Origin: Chitinibacter sp. GC72
GTDB taxonomy: Bacteria > Pseudomonadota > Gammaproteobacteria > Burkholderiales > Chitinibacteraceae
Assembly: GCF_009760905.1 (NCBI RefSeq)
Contig: NZ_VIRW01000004.1
Coordinates: forward strand, 103,665-167,664
Direction: 5' to 3'
DNA length: 64,000 nt
The notes under the pieces were generated by a model that saw nothing but the letters and a program-made list of their open reading frames with translations, was not told the origin of the DNA and searched no databases. A program made the translations under genes and the position numbers. Every line of letters starts with the position of its first letter. Position 1 is the first letter of the stretch. Below, piece after piece: positions 53,493 through 63,943 of this stretch.

Positions 53493-54016
53493 CAGTTTTC
53501 TCCTTCCTCGATCAATTCGTACGTACCGTTTGTATTGTCAAACCAAGCCCAAGTATTCACCAGCGCTTTGTAGTGCTGATCGAAATTGCGCCGCCCAGCG
53601 GCAAAGCGGCGGCGGATAACGTCTTCGGGGATATTGTGCCCACCTTGCTTGACGCGCTGTGCGACTCGTTCAATCGCTAGCTCTGGCGTCGCCAGCGACA
53701 GAAAAAACAGCTCAACAATATAGCCCTGCTGCCGCCATTGCGGTATTTGCCGCGCATAGCTCAAACCCGACAGCGTCGTTTCAATCGCAAAGCTATTGTT
53801 TTTGGCGAGCTGCAGCGCGATTTGTTCCAGCATTAATCGCCCCGCCTGAATCGCTGCCAGCTCGGGCGCGAAAGGCGACAGGCCAGCGGCGATTAGGTCG
53901 GCGTTGATAAAAGTTGGACACGCCGCTTCGTTGGGCAAAAACTCGCGGGCAAAAGTGGTCTTTCCCGCGCCATTCGGCCCGGCGATGATCAGGATTTTTT
54001 GCCCGCTGCTTGTCAT
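53492..54016 (-). CDS. Zeta-toxin-like AAA/P-loop kinase
   Basis: The 174-residue protein begins with [18 protein letters not shown] (Walker A, residues 13-21). [29 protein letters not shown] and [24 protein letters not shown] follow, the pattern of chromosomal zeta-toxin family kinases. Plasmid zeta toxins phosphorylate UDP-N-acetylglucosamine; this shorter chromosomal type may act on another substrate. Its ATG overlaps the metH stop (ATGA), so it is translationally coupled to methionine synthase. That is unusual and fits insertion of a cassette at the metH 3' end. Confidence 0.88.
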   Translation of the reverse strand: MTSSGQKILIIAGPNGAGKTTFAREFLPNEAACPTFINADLIAAGLSPFAPELAAIQAGRLMLEQIALQLAKNNSFAIETTLSGLSYARQIPQWRQQGYIVELFFLSLATPELAIERVAQRVKQGGHNIPEDVIRRRFAAGRRNFDQHYKALVNTWAWFDNTNGTYELIEEGEN

Positions 54017-57000
54017 GCAACGTATCCAAGATTAGGGGCTAGGTCGCGCTCGGCCTGAGCCAGACTCACCCCACGCCGCTGCGCGTAATCTTCGACCTGA
54101 TCCAGCGTCACTTTCCCCACGCCAAAATAGCGTGATTCTGGGTGGCTGAAGTAGAAGCCGCTGACCGCTGCGGTTGGCAGCATGGCGTAGCCTTCGGTCA
54201 GCGTCATGCCGATGTTCGGTGCGTTCAGCACTTTGAATAAATCGACTTTTGGCGTGTGGTCCGGGCAGGCTGGGTAGCCGGGGGCTGGGCGGATGCCGAC
54301 GTATTTCTCGTCGACCAATTCGTCGTTGCTCAGCGATTCGCCCGCAGCGTAGCCCCACAGCTCGGTGCGTACGCGGTGGTGCATGTGCTCGGCGAAGGCT
54401 TCGGCGAATCGGTCGGCGAGTGATTTGAGCAAGATCGCGCTGTAGTCGTCGTTGGCGTCTTCAAACGCTTTGACTGGCGCGTCGATGCCGATGCCACCGG
54501 TAACGGCAAAGGCGCCGATATAGTCTTTAATGCCGGTTTCTTTGGGCGCGATAAAGTCGGCCAAGCACCAGTTCGGTTTCACTTCGCCGGTTTTCGGTTT
54601 TGGTAGCTGCTGGCGCAGATTGTGCCATGTCATCGCTACCGCGCCGGTGGCCGGATCGTACAGCTCGATGTCGTCGTGATTGACGCTATTGGCCGGGAAA
54701 AAGCCGATCACGCCGGCGGCGGCGATCCATTTCTCATCGACGATTTTGCGCAACATCGCTTGCGCGTCGGCGTACAGATGGCGGGCGGCTTCGCCGACCA
54801 CTTCGTCTTGCAAGATCGCGGGGTAGCGACCATACAACTCCCAGCTTTGGAAGAACGGCGTCCAGTCGATAAATGGCTCTATGTCTTCCAGCTTATAGTC
54901 GGTATATTCACGCACGCCAAGGAAGGCGGGTGCTGGCGGCGTATACGTCGCCCAATCGGGCGCAAATTTATTGGCGCGGGCTTCTGCAAGGCTGATCAAT
55001 TTAGTGCGATCTTTGCTCTCGAAAATCTCGCGCGCTTTGGCGTATTCGGCTTTCACCTCGGCGACAAACGCCGGTTTCAAATCGTCCGACAGCAGATTCG
55101 AGCACACGCCGACGGCGCGGCTGGCGTCCGCCACGTAAATCACTTGGTCGTTCTGATAATGCGGCTCGATTTTCACCGCGGTGTGTACTTTCGATGTGGT
55201 TGCGCCGCCGATCAAGAGTGGAATATCAAAACCTTGGCGCTGCATTTCTTTGGCGACGTGGCTCATTTCTTCCAGACTTGGCGTGATCAGGCCGGACAGG
55301 CCGATAATGTCGGCGTTGATTTCGCGCGCGGTATCGAGGATTTTTTGCGCTGGCACCATCACACCCAGATCAGTCACCTGATAGTTATTACAGCGCAGCA
55401 CCACGCCGACGATGTTTTTGCCGATGTCGTGCACATCGCCTTTCACGGTGGCCATCACAATCACGCCTTTGGCGGGCTCGTCTTGCAGCCCCATCGCGAT
55501 TTTTTCGGCCTCGATAAAGGGCTCCAGATGCGCCACGGCGGCTTTCATCACGCGCGCGGCTTTTACCACCTGTGGCAGGAACATTTTACCGGCGCCAAAC
55601 AAATCGCCGACCACGTTCATGCCGTTCATCAAATGGCCTTCGATCACATGAATCGGGCGTTCAACGCTGGTACGCGCTTCTTCGGTGTCTGCAACGATGT
55701 AGGTGGTGATGCCTTTGACCAGCGAGTGCGTAATGCGCTCTTGCAGCGGCAGCTCGCGCCAAGCGAGGTCTTCGCCCTTGGCGACGTTGGCGTCGCCTTT
55801 GAATGATTCGGCTAGCGTGATCAGCGCCTCGGTGGCGGCCAGCGCATCGTCGGTTTTCATCAGCACCACCGATTCAATCGCATCGCGCAGCACCACCGGC
55901 ACGTCGTCGTAGTTTTCCAGTGCGCCAGCGTTGACGATACCCATCGTCATGCCCTGCTTGATCGCGTGGTACAGGAACACGGCGTGGATCGCCTCGCGCA
56001 CCTTATTATTGCCACGGAAACTAAACGACACATTCGATACACCGCCGCTCACTTTGGCGTGCGGCAGGTTTTTGGTAATCCAGCCGGTGGCTTCGATAAA
56101 GTCGAGGCCGTAGCGGGCGTGCTCGTCGATACCGGTGGCCACGGCAAAAATATTCGGGTCGAAAATAATATCGGCTGGGTTAAAGCCGATTTCATCCACG
56201 AGGATGCGGTAGGATTTTTCGCAAATCTCGACTTTACGCGCATAGGTGTCGGCCTGACCGACTTCGTCGAACGCCATCACAATCACGGCGGCGCCGTACA
56301 TTTTTAGCAAGCGGGCGTGGTGTTTGAATTGCTCTACGCCCTCTTTCATCGAGATCGAGTTAACAATACATTTGCCCTGCACGCATTTCAGGCCGGCCTC
56401 GATCACTTCCCATTTGGATGAGTCGATCATGATCGGCACGCGGCTGATATCGGGCTCGGCGGCGATCAGGTTGAGGAAGGTAGTCATCGCCTTGGTGGCG
56501 TCGAGCATGCCTTCGTCCATATTGATGTCGATCACTTGCGCGCCGTTCACCACCTGCTGGCGCGCCACGTCGAGCGCGGCGCTGTAGTCGCCCGCCAGAA
56601 TCAGACGCGCAAAGGCTTTCGAGCCGGTGACGTTGGTTCGCTCGCCGACGTTCACAAACAGGTCGTTGTCGCCGATGTTGAATGGCTCCAGGCCAGACAG
56701 GCGACATTTGGCTTCGATTTTCGGCAATTTGCGCGTGGGCAAATCTTTGACTGCGGCGTACATCGCGGCGATATGCGCTGGCGTAGTACCGCAGCAGCCG
56801 CCCAGGATATTGATCAAACCCGACTCGACCCATTCACGCACTTGCGGTGCCATGTCTTCGGGTAGCAAATCGTAGCCGGTTGGTGCCAGCGGATTAGGCA
56901 GACCAGCGTTGGCGTGCACCGACACATAGCAGTCGGAAATGCGGCTCATCTCTTCGACGTAGGGGCGCAGCAGATCAGGGCCAAGCGCACAGTTGAGGCC

Positions 57001-57732
57001 AAACGAAATCGGGTCAGCGTGGCGCAGCGAGTTGTAGAAGGCTTCGGTGGTCTGGCCGGTGAGCGTACGGCCAGATTGATCGGTAATCGTGCCGGAGATC
57101 ATGATCGGCAATTCTTCCTGATCAGGATGCTCGGCAAAATAGCGTTTGATTGCGAATACCGCAGCTTTGGCGTTCAGCGTATCGAAAATCGTCTCAACCA
57201 GCAGAATATCGGCGCCGCCTTTCACGAGGCCGTCGATCGATTCGAGGTAAGCGGTGACGAGTTCATCAAACGTCACATTGCGATAGCCCGGATCGTTCAC
57301 ATCGGGCGAAATCGACGCGGTGCGGCTGGTGGGGCCCAACACCCCAGCGCAGAAACGTGGTTTGCTCGGGTCTTTCGCCGTTTGCGCGACGCACAGGTCT
57401 TTCACCAGCTTGGCGGCGGCGAAATTGAGCTCCCACACCAGCTCTTGCATTTCGTAATCGGCCATTGCTGGCGCGGTGCCGTTAAAGCTGTTGGTCTCGA
57501 TAATGTCGGCGCCAGCGTCGAGGTATTGCTGGTGGATTTCGGCAATGATCTGCGGCTGGGTGAGTACCAGCAAATCATTATTGCCTTTGACATCGGTATG
57601 CCAATCGGCAAAGCGCTCGCCGCGGTATTGCGCCTCGGTCAGCTTGTATTGCTGAATCATCGTGCCCATGCCGCCATCCAGAATCAGGACGCGTTGTTCA
57701 AGCAGGCTTTTAAGCAGGTTTTGGCGGGTCAT
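54013..57732 (-). CDS. metH: Cobalamin-dependent methionine synthase MetH
   Basis: The 1239-residue, four-module enzyme is full length. The homocysteine domain is [15 protein letters not shown] ... [14 protein letters not shown], with zinc Cys pair GGCCG. The methyltetrahydrofolate domain ([18 protein letters not shown]) comes next. The cobalamin domain has [16 protein letters not shown] (DxHxxG cobalt ligand His) and the activation domain closes with [19 protein letters not shown]. It methylates homocysteine in the cytoplasm. The ATG at 57732 ([14 protein letters not shown]) has CTGGAACCGCC upstream; the frame to 57825 is not used. No cobalamin riboswitch was recognised in the 248-bp divergent spacer. 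The 3' end is duplicated downstream. Confidence 0.97.
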   Translation of the reverse strand: MTRQNLLKSLLEQRVLILDGGMGTMIQQYKLTEAQYRGERFADWHTDVKGNNDLLVLTQPQIIAEIHQQYLDAGADIIETNSFNGTAPAMADYEMQELVWELNFAAAKLVKDLCVAQTAKDPSKPRFCAGVLGPTSRTASISPDVNDPGYRNVTFDELVTAYLESIDGLVKGGADILLVETIFDTLNAKAAVFAIKRYFAEHPDQEELPIMISGTITDQSGRTLTGQTTEAFYNSLRHADPISFGLNCALGPDLLRPYVEEMSRISDCYVSVHANAGLPNPLAPTGYDLLPEDMAPQVREWVESGLINILGGCCGTTPAHIAAMYAAVKDLPTRKLPKIEAKCRLSGLEPFNIGDNDLFVNVGERTNVTGSKAFARLILAGDYSAALDVARQQVVNGAQVIDINMDEGMLDATKAMTTFLNLIAAEPDISRVPIMIDSSKWEVIEAGLKCVQGKCIVNSISMKEGVEQFKHHARLLKMYGAAVIVMAFDEVGQADTYARKVEICEKSYRILVDEIGFNPADIIFDPNIFAVATGIDEHARYGLDFIEATGWITKNLPHAKVSGGVSNVSFSFRGNNKVREAIHAVFLYHAIKQGMTMGIVNAGALENYDDVPVVLRDAIESVVLMKTDDALAATEALITLAESFKGDANVAKGEDLAWRELPLQERITHSLVKGITTYIVADTEEARTSVERPIHVIEGHLMNGMNVVGDLFGAGKMFLPQVVKAARVMKAAVAHLEPFIEAEKIAMGLQDEPAKGVIVMATVKGDVHDIGKNIVGVVLRCNNYQVTDLGVMVPAQKILDTAREINADIIGLSGLITPSLEEMSHVAKEMQRQGFDIPLLIGGATTSKVHTAVKIEPHYQNDQVIYVADASRAVGVCSNLLSDDLKPAFVAEVKAEYAKAREIFESKDRTKLISLAEARANKFAPDWATYTPPAPAFLGVREYTDYKLEDIEPFIDWTPFFQSWELYGRYPAILQDEVVGEAARHLYADAQAMLRKIVDEKWIAAAGVIGFFPANSVNHDDIELYDPATGAVAMTWHNLRQQLPKPKTGEVKPNWCLADFIAPKETGIKDYIGAFAVTGGIGIDAPVKAFEDANDDYSAILLKSLADRFAEAFAEHMHHRVRTELWGYAAGESLSNDELVDEKYVGIRPAPGYPACPDHTPKVDLFKVLNAPNIGMTLTEGYAMLPTAAVSGFYFSHPESRYFGVGKVTLDQVEDYAQRRGVSLAQAERDLAPNLGYVA

Positions 57733-57980
57733 GGCGGTTCCAGTCAGATTCTTGATAAGTCGATACTGCAAAACCGCACATTTTAGCATGCAAATCAACT
57801 CAATCGACGCGTGGAACTCGCGCACCCAGCCTGGCCGCTTCTTGCGCTATATCAGAGTTGTATTAAATTTTGATGAACTTAATTACCACTTCGTATTCAA
57901 TCTGCATATACTGCGAAACCCATGCCGCAGTTGAGAATTGATCTCATCTAATGCAAAAAGAAATACGTAAGGATATTGCA

Positions 57981-59609
57981 ATGCTCTCCCGTTTCAGCAC
58001 CCGCAGCAAATTGTTTTTCCTCAGCGGTACTCTACTGGTTTTGATGGTTTTACAGGTCATGTTTACGCTCTTTGAGCTCAATATTGCCGGTGAAAAAGCC
58101 GATGCTCTAATCACAGATCGCTATCCAAAAATCGAACATCAAAATCAAATCATCGCCAATACGCTTGATATTGGCATGCTGCTGCGCGAAGCGATTATGG
58201 ATAACGATGTTGCAACTATTGAGGCGAGCTTGAGTAAAGTAACGCAGCTACGTGCAGACAGCTCGGCACGCCTCAAATACCTGCATGAACATGCAACCAG
58301 TGCTGAAAGTAAACAAATCTTGGCTGACATCGAAACCACGCGCAGCGTGATTAGTGCGCAGTATGATCAAATGTTTGTGTTGATCCGAGCCAATCAAGAT
58401 GCCGAAGCGATCGAGTTTATCCAGACGCAATACGATCCCGCTTATCGGGCATTTCAGCGGGCCGTAGAAACCATGGTGGCCTCGCAAAAGAAAAAAATGG
58501 AAAGCCTAGCTGCCGAAACCCATGAAAGCTTTAATCAGGTTCAAATGCTGATGGTTCTGAGCGCTGGCATCGCGCTCATTCTGGGCTTAACGGCTGCGGT
58601 CGTTATCGCCAATTCGATCACTCGCCCGCTCAATCGCGCCCTCGGTGAAGCCGAACGAATTGCCGATGGCGATTTGCGCACATTTACAGGCGAAACATTT
58701 ACGGGAACAGACGAGCCAAGCCGCTTACTCAAAGCCCTGGTATTGATGCGCGGTAATCTGCACGAAATGGCTAAGTTGATTCAGCAAAATGCACAACAAG
58801 TCGGCCGTGCAGCGCATAGCTTGGCCGATTCGGCCAAAGTGGTGGCCAGCAGCGCGCAAAATCAATCGGCCGCGACCAGTGGCGCCGCAGCGACACTCGA
58901 AGAGCTAACTGTCAGCATCCATCATGTGGCTGATAATGCCGAAGACGCCGCAGCACAAGCACAAACCGCCGGTCAAACCGCGCAATTGGGTGGCACCTTT
59001 GTGGTGAGTTCATCCAACCAGATGAATGCAGTCGGTCAGCACGTGAGTGAGTCGGCCAACCAAATGGGTAACCTTGAGCGCGACGTGGGGGAGATCGGCA
59101 AAATGGCGACGATGATTCGCGATGTGGCTGATCAAACTAATCTGCTGGCCCTCAATGCCGCGATTGAAGCAGCACGGGCTGGTGAAACCGGCCGTGGCTT
59201 TGCCGTGGTCGCCGATGAAGTGCGCAAGCTGGCCGAGCGCACCACCAAATCAGCGCACGAAATCAGCGAAATGATTACTCGCATTCAAAATGGCAGCGCC
59301 ACCGTCAACCAATATATGGGGCAAAGCGTGCAAAGCGTGCAGGACGCAACGAATAGCTCGGAATCAGCTGCGCTCGCCATGCAGGAAATCGAGGGCAATG
59401 CCGCCGCTGTGGTATCGTCAGTTAAGCAGATCAGCCATTCGTTGAATGAACAAAAGCTGGCCGGACAAGATCTAGCAGTACGAATGGAGCAAGTGGCGCA
59501 GATGGCCGAAGAGAATGGCGATACGGTGCTACAACTGGCCAGTACCGCCGATCAACTCAGTAGTCTGGCCGCGCAACTGCAAAGCGCAGTGAATCGCTTC
59601 AAAATTTAA
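57981..59609 (+). CDS. Methyl-accepting chemotaxis protein (4HB-type sensor)
   Basis: The 542-residue receptor has TM1 (about residues 9-30), a periplasmic four-helix-bundle-like sensor of about 155 residues ([21 protein letters not shown] ...) and TM2 (about 190-212). HAMP follows ([23 protein letters not shown]), then a signalling hairpin with tip [44 protein letters not shown]. No C-terminal NWETF-type pentapeptide is present. AAGGATATTGCA precedes the ATG at 57981. It is divergent from metH. Confidence 0.95.
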   Translation: MLSRFSTRSKLFFLSGTLLVLMVLQVMFTLFELNIAGEKADALITDRYPKIEHQNQIIANTLDIGMLLREAIMDNDVATIEASLSKVTQLRADSSARLKYLHEHATSAESKQILADIETTRSVISAQYDQMFVLIRANQDAEAIEFIQTQYDPAYRAFQRAVETMVASQKKKMESLAAETHESFNQVQMLMVLSAGIALILGLTAAVVIANSITRPLNRALGEAERIADGDLRTFTGETFTGTDEPSRLLKALVLMRGNLHEMAKLIQQNAQQVGRAAHSLADSAKVVASSAQNQSAATSGAAATLEELTVSIHHVADNAEDAAAQAQTAGQTAQLGGTFVVSSSNQMNAVGQHVSESANQMGNLERDVGEIGKMATMIRDVADQTNLLALNAAIEAARAGETGRGFAVVADEVRKLAERTTKSAHEISEMITRIQNGSATVNQYMGQSVQSVQDATNSSESAALAMQEIEGNAAAVVSSVKQISHSLNEQKLAGQDLAVRMEQVAQMAEENGDTVLQLASTADQLSSLAAQLQSAVNRFKI

Positions 59610-59683
59610 GTCAATTCAATAATAAGTAGCTCATGCGTGTGTTATCAGCGCATGCCGAGCGCATGTCGGTTCAACTGCTGGCT

Positions 59684-59742
59684 TTAGGGGCTGTTGAGGT
59701 TTGGTTTGCACGTCGCGAAAACAAATCGTCAACAGACCCTAG
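59684..59742. repeat. TAGGGGCTGTTGA-type palindromic repeat, copy 2
   Basis: The left end TTAGGGGCTGTTGAGG and right end CGTCAACAGACCCTAGG are inverted repeats, with an inner GTTTGGTTT / AAAACAAAT pair around CGTCGCG. It lies between two convergent chemoreceptor genes. Confidence 0.7.
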
Positions 59743-59744
59743 GA

Positions 59745-61358
59745 TCAAACCCGGTACAGCGAGACCGACTGATCCAGCTCCCGGCCCAGCTCGCCCAGCC
59801 TTACGCTTTCTCTGGCGGTGCTGGCGGCGGCCGAGCTGCTTTCTTCGGACATTTGCGCCACGCGTTCGACCTGCTGCGCCATCACCAGGCTGGCGGCGCT
59901 TTGCTCGCGCATCGCCACTGAAATCTCGCTCACTTGCTGTACCACCAGATCGGCGCTGTGGCGGATATTGGCAATGGCCACGCTGGCCTCGTGCGCGCGG
60001 TGCACGCCTTCATCCACCTGCTCTACCGTGTGCTGCATGGTGTTGACCGTGCTATTGGCTTCGTTCTGGATCGCGGTGACGGTGCTGATGATTTCCTGCG
60101 TTGAATTGGCGGTGCGCTCGGCCAGCTTGCGCACTTCGTCGGCCACCACGGCAAAGCCGCGCCCCAGATCGCCTGCGCGCGCGGCCTCAATCGCGGCATT
60201 GAGCGCCAGCAGATTGGTCTGGTCGGCGATGTCCTTGATCACATTCACAATCGTGCTGATATTGGCCGTGCGCTGCTTGAGCGAGTCGATCTGAGCGGCC
60301 GAAGTGCGCACCTGATCGGCAATCTGGTTGATGCTGCTGATGGTGTTTTCAATCACCTGCCCGCCAGTGGCGGCCAGCTGACCGGCTTCTCTGGCGGTGT
60401 GGTCGCATTGCTGCGCACGGTCGGCCACATGGCCGATGCTGACAGTCACCTGCTCAATCCCGGCGGCCATCGCGGACGCCGATTCGCTGACGCCGCTGGA
60501 CGATTGCGACATGGTCTGGCTGGTGCCAGAGAGGCCATTCACCGAGCCTGTCACCTCGTGGCCGACGCGGTTCAGCTTGCGCAGGCTGGCTTGCAGCGTG
60601 TCGAGCAGATTGTTCAGCGCTTGCAGCGACAGGCTGATTTCATCGTTACCGCGCGCTGGCAGGCGGCGGGTGAAATCGTTATCCCGCGCCAGCTGCTGTA
60701 AAAATTGCTGCAATGTATTTAAGGGGAGGGTCACGCTGCGCCCGATTAGCCAGCCTGTAACGCCCAGCGCAATCAGCAAAATCAGCCCGGAGATCACGCT
60801 GGCATTGATGGTTGATGCTATGTCGTCGGTGATTTTTTCGCCCGCCTGAGTCGAGGTCTGGCTCTTCTGTTGTTCGACATGATCCATCGCCGCGTACACT
60901 TTGGCCGCCTGCGGGGCACATTTGTCGCGGATCAGTTGATTGGCCAGCGCGGTATCTCCAGCGTTGGAGGCCTGCAAAACCAGAGCAGCCAGTGGCCGCC
61001 AGGCTTCAATTTCCTGCCGCAATGCGCCGACCATGACCTTGCCCTGGCTGGTGAGTGCGGCGGTTTCAAATTTGGCCAGGCTTTCGTCCATAGTGCCGAC
61101 ATAGCGGCGAAAATCGGCCTCAACCTGCTGTTTGGCCGCCGGATCAGTTTGCACAATGTGAAACAGCACGGCATAGCGCGCCTGCGCAAAGCTGCGCTGA
61201 ATGTCGCTCATTTCAATCAGACCGGGGACCAGTTTTTCGGTAATTCCCAGCGCGTCTTCTTTCACGTGCTGCGTTTTGTAAAAGCTGATGCCAGCCAGTA
61301 GCACAATGGCTAAGGCGGCCAATAACAATAGCGCGGATATTTTGTGTGCGATTTTCAT
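59745..61358 (-). CDS. Methyl-accepting chemotaxis protein
   Basis: The 537-residue receptor has TM1 (residues 7-27) and a periplasmic helical sensor (about 28-188, with [20 protein letters not shown]). TM2 (about 190-212), HAMP ([23 protein letters not shown]) and a signalling hairpin with tip [44 protein letters not shown] follow. The ligand is unknown. An FNR-type site lies 161 bp upstream of its start, so it may be made under low oxygen. Confidence 0.94.
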   Translation of the reverse strand: MKIAHKISALLLLAALAIVLLAGISFYKTQHVKEDALGITEKLVPGLIEMSDIQRSFAQARYAVLFHIVQTDPAAKQQVEADFRRYVGTMDESLAKFETAALTSQGKVMVGALRQEIEAWRPLAALVLQASNAGDTALANQLIRDKCAPQAAKVYAAMDHVEQQKSQTSTQAGEKITDDIASTINASVISGLILLIALGVTGWLIGRSVTLPLNTLQQFLQQLARDNDFTRRLPARGNDEISLSLQALNNLLDTLQASLRKLNRVGHEVTGSVNGLSGTSQTMSQSSSGVSESASAMAAGIEQVTVSIGHVADRAQQCDHTAREAGQLAATGGQVIENTISSINQIADQVRTSAAQIDSLKQRTANISTIVNVIKDIADQTNLLALNAAIEAARAGDLGRGFAVVADEVRKLAERTANSTQEIISTVTAIQNEANSTVNTMQHTVEQVDEGVHRAHEASVAIANIRHSADLVVQQVSEISVAMREQSAASLVMAQQVERVAQMSEESSSAAASTARESVRLGELGRELDQSVSLYRV

Positions 61359-61518
61359 ACGGTTCCCGTGGTCGGTAAACCAGGCTTGCCCAGAGCGGGG
61401 GGCCTGTGATTATTCTGGGTGATTCTGAATTTCGAAGTAAGCTTTTGGTTTGTTAGAGGTAGTCCACTCCGATTACAGGCAATTTAAGCTAGGCAGGCGA
61501 AGTGATGATAGTGATTAT

Positions 61519-61532
61519 TTGATCTAGATCAG
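61519..61532. promoter_or_regulatory. Near-perfect FNR/ANR-type site
   Basis: TTGATCTAGATCAG differs from TTGAT-N4-ATCAA only at the last base. It is 161 bp upstream of the chemoreceptor at 61358 and has no other divergent gene to serve. Confidence 0.5.
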
Positions 61533-61639
61533 CTCGGTTGCAAATAAAGCCGGGCGATGCCGGTGCAGGTGGGGGAAACCGAGGCAAGGTGCGCTGCCAG
61601 AACGGCAGATAAGGGCAGATGCCAGAAATAGGGTATATG

Positions 61640-61686
61640 GGTATTGCCATGTAGCCATTGTTGATGCATGGCTACATGGCGATACC
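61640..61686. repeat. GGTATTGCC palindrome after pta
   Basis: GGTAT-T-GCCATGTAGCCAT pairs with ATGGCTACATGGC-G-ATACC. The inner 13 bp are perfect, one T:G wobble follows, then 5 more pairs, around a 9-nt loop. Its ends match the dispersed repeat family. It lies 14 bp beyond the pta stop and may end pta transcription. The 342-bp spacer 61359-61700 holds this and the FNR-type site only. Confidence 0.75.
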
Positions 61687-61700
61687 ATTGGGTGAAATGC

Positions 61701-63749
61701 TTAGATCATTTCCACGGCTTGAATGGCCGTCAGGGCGATGGTGAAGACAATGTCGTCCACCAGTGCGCCGCGCGACAAATCATTCACCGGCTTACGCAAG
61801 CCCTGTAGCATCGGGCCGACCGAGACCACATTGGCGCTGCGTTGCACGGCCTTGTAAGTGGTATTGCCGGTATTCAGATCGGGGAAGACAAACACTGTGG
61901 CCTGCCCGGCAACCTGACTGCCCGGCGCTTTTTGCTGGCCTACCTCGAACACCGACGCCGCGTCGTATTGCAGCGGGCCGTCGATGGTGAGCTGTGGATT
62001 GCGTGCTTTGGCGATTTCGGTGGCGGTGCGCACTTTATCGACATCGGCACCGGTGCCCGATTGACCAGTGGAGTAGCTGATCATGGCCACTTTCGGGTCA
62101 ATGCCAAACGCTTTGGCCGAATACGCGCTTTGCGCGGCAATTTCGGCCAGCTGCTCGGCGCTCGGATTCGGGTTAACAGCGCAATCGCCGTACACCAGCA
62201 CCTGCTCGGGCATCAGCATAAAGAAGACCGACGAGACAATCGAGCTGCCCGGTGCGGTTTTGATCAGCTGCAAGGCCGGACGGATGGTGTTGGCCGTGGT
62301 GTGGATGGCGCCGGAAACCAGGCCGTCCACTTCGTCAATCGCCAGCATCATGGTGCCGAGAACGACGTTGTCTTCCAGCTGGCGCAGCGCCTGGATTTCG
62401 GTCAGGCCTTTGGATTTGCGCAATTCAACCATCGGTGCCACGTAGCGGGCGCGGATTTCTTCCGGGTCCAGAATCTGCAAGGTCGGCGGAATCGTCACGC
62501 CCTGCGTGGCGGCGACAGCTTCAATCGTCGCGCGATTACCAAGCAGGATACATTGCGCAATGCCTTTTTCTTCGCAGACAATCGCTGCGCAAATGGTGCG
62601 CGGCTCTTCGCCTTCGGGCAGCACAATGCGTTTGTTGGCCGCGCGTGCTTTCTGGATCAGCTGGTAGCGGAAAGCAGGCGGGCTCAGGTGGTGTACGCCC
62701 TTGGTATTGACGCCCACCATCAGGCCTTCGACATCCAGTTGCTCGGCCACGGCGTTGATCACGCGCGTCATGCGGTCTTTATCGTCGGCAGGAACGGCCG
62801 TGGGCACCTGGCTGATGGCCAGCGCCGTACCAAAGCTATCGCCGTCGGTGCGCAGCACCGGAATGCCCGAATGAAACGCCATTTGCGTGAAATCACGCAC
62901 GGTTTCGTTCAGATGCGTGCTGTGCGTGAGCACCAGCCCGGCCAGTTGCACGCCATTGCTGGCCGCCAGCGCGGTGGCCAGAATCACGTCGTCTCGATCG
63001 CCCGAGCTGACAATCAGCGCGCCCGGCTGCAGGCGGCGAATCACTTCGGGTACCGCGCGCGCCGCGACGACGGTTTCGGTGACGCGGCGTTTGGTCAGCT
63101 CGCCTTTCACGACGATTTCGGCGTCCAGATGTAGCGCCACATCGAGCGTGCGCGGTGCCAGCAGGTGCGGATCAAACTCGATGACGCCCCAGATCGGCAA
63201 ATCGCCAATCGCGGCTTTCATTGCGTCGCTATCAAAATTAACCGGCGCTTTATTGAAAATCACCCCACCCACCTGCACGCCTTCATTGCGGAACTGGCGC
63301 TCGGCCACTTTGACTTCTTCGGCCACATTGCCCGCGCTGGCATCGGTGACCAAGATCACCGTGGCTTGCAGGCCCAGCGCCATTTGCGTGTTGAGCTGGG
63401 TGGTAAACGGATTGGCCGGATCGGGGTGCAGGCCTTCGACCACCAGCACGTCGGCGCCAGCGGCAGCGCTCATGCTCATGGTGACGATTTCTTCGAGCAG
63501 ATCGTCGGTTTCATCAATGGACACCTGCTCGATGGCGTATTGGGCTGGCAGTGCATCGGGCACATCCAGCTGGCAGATCCGGCGCGCAAAATGGCTGGAG
63601 CGCTCGATTTCGCTGGCGGTCTGGTCCTGAGCCACCGGTTTTACAAACCCTACTTTCAAGCTTTGGTTTTGCAGGCAGCGCACCACGCCCAATGTCACCG
63701 AGGTCAGGCCCACATTGTGGCGGGTTGGCGCAATAAAAAAGGTTTGCAT
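61701..63749 (-). CDS. pta: Phosphate acetyltransferase Pta, long form
   Basis: The 682-residue product has an N-terminal BioD-like P-loop-related domain (MQTFFIAPTRHNVGLTSVTLGVVRCLQ ... GFVKPVAQ). A DRTGG-type middle domain follows, then the C-terminal catalytic PTA domain (KRIVLPEGEEPRTICAA, MLAIDEVDGLVSGAIHTTANTIRPALQ, SYSTGQSGTGADVDKV). It interconverts acetyl-CoA and acetyl phosphate. GTGGAACCC precedes the ATG. The usual partner ackA is not in the window. Confidence 0.95.
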   Translation of the reverse strand: MQTFFIAPTRHNVGLTSVTLGVVRCLQNQSLKVGFVKPVAQDQTASEIERSSHFARRICQLDVPDALPAQYAIEQVSIDETDDLLEEIVTMSMSAAAGADVLVVEGLHPDPANPFTTQLNTQMALGLQATVILVTDASAGNVAEEVKVAERQFRNEGVQVGGVIFNKAPVNFDSDAMKAAIGDLPIWGVIEFDPHLLAPRTLDVALHLDAEIVVKGELTKRRVTETVVAARAVPEVIRRLQPGALIVSSGDRDDVILATALAASNGVQLAGLVLTHSTHLNETVRDFTQMAFHSGIPVLRTDGDSFGTALAISQVPTAVPADDKDRMTRVINAVAEQLDVEGLMVGVNTKGVHHLSPPAFRYQLIQKARAANKRIVLPEGEEPRTICAAIVCEEKGIAQCILLGNRATIEAVAATQGVTIPPTLQILDPEEIRARYVAPMVELRKSKGLTEIQALRQLEDNVVLGTMMLAIDEVDGLVSGAIHTTANTIRPALQLIKTAPGSSIVSSVFFMLMPEQVLVYGDCAVNPNPSAEQLAEIAAQSAYSAKAFGIDPKVAMISYSTGQSGTGADVDKVRTATEIAKARNPQLTIDGPLQYDAASVFEVGQQKAPGSQVAGQATVFVFPDLNTGNTTYKAVQRSANVVSVGPMLQGLRKPVNDLSRGALVDDIVFTIALTAIQAVEMI

Positions 63750-63943
63750 GATTGGGTTCCACTTACGTTAAGCAATACAGCCGCCACTATAAACAATCCT
63801 CGTGCAGCGCAGCATGACATAGCTCTAAAAAGTAGGCCGAATGGAAATATTGCCATGACATTTTTTCATTTTGTACCAGACACATTCGGCAGGGCTGGGC
63901 AAAATGTCTATTCTCAAATGACCTTCGCCCGGAAGCCACGCGC

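Noticed and set aside
54622-55806. 394-codon plus-strand open frame opposite metH
   Set aside because: It is an antisense shadow of the metH cobalamin and activation domains; no domain was recognised.
57733-57980. Cobalamin or SAH riboswitch before metH
   Set aside because: The 248-bp divergent spacer is too short for a cobalamin aptamer plus two promoters, and no conserved box was recognised.
61842-63134. 430-codon plus-strand open frame opposite pta
   Set aside because: It is the antisense shadow of the pta coding sequence, rich in His/Arg/Gly, with no recognisable domain.
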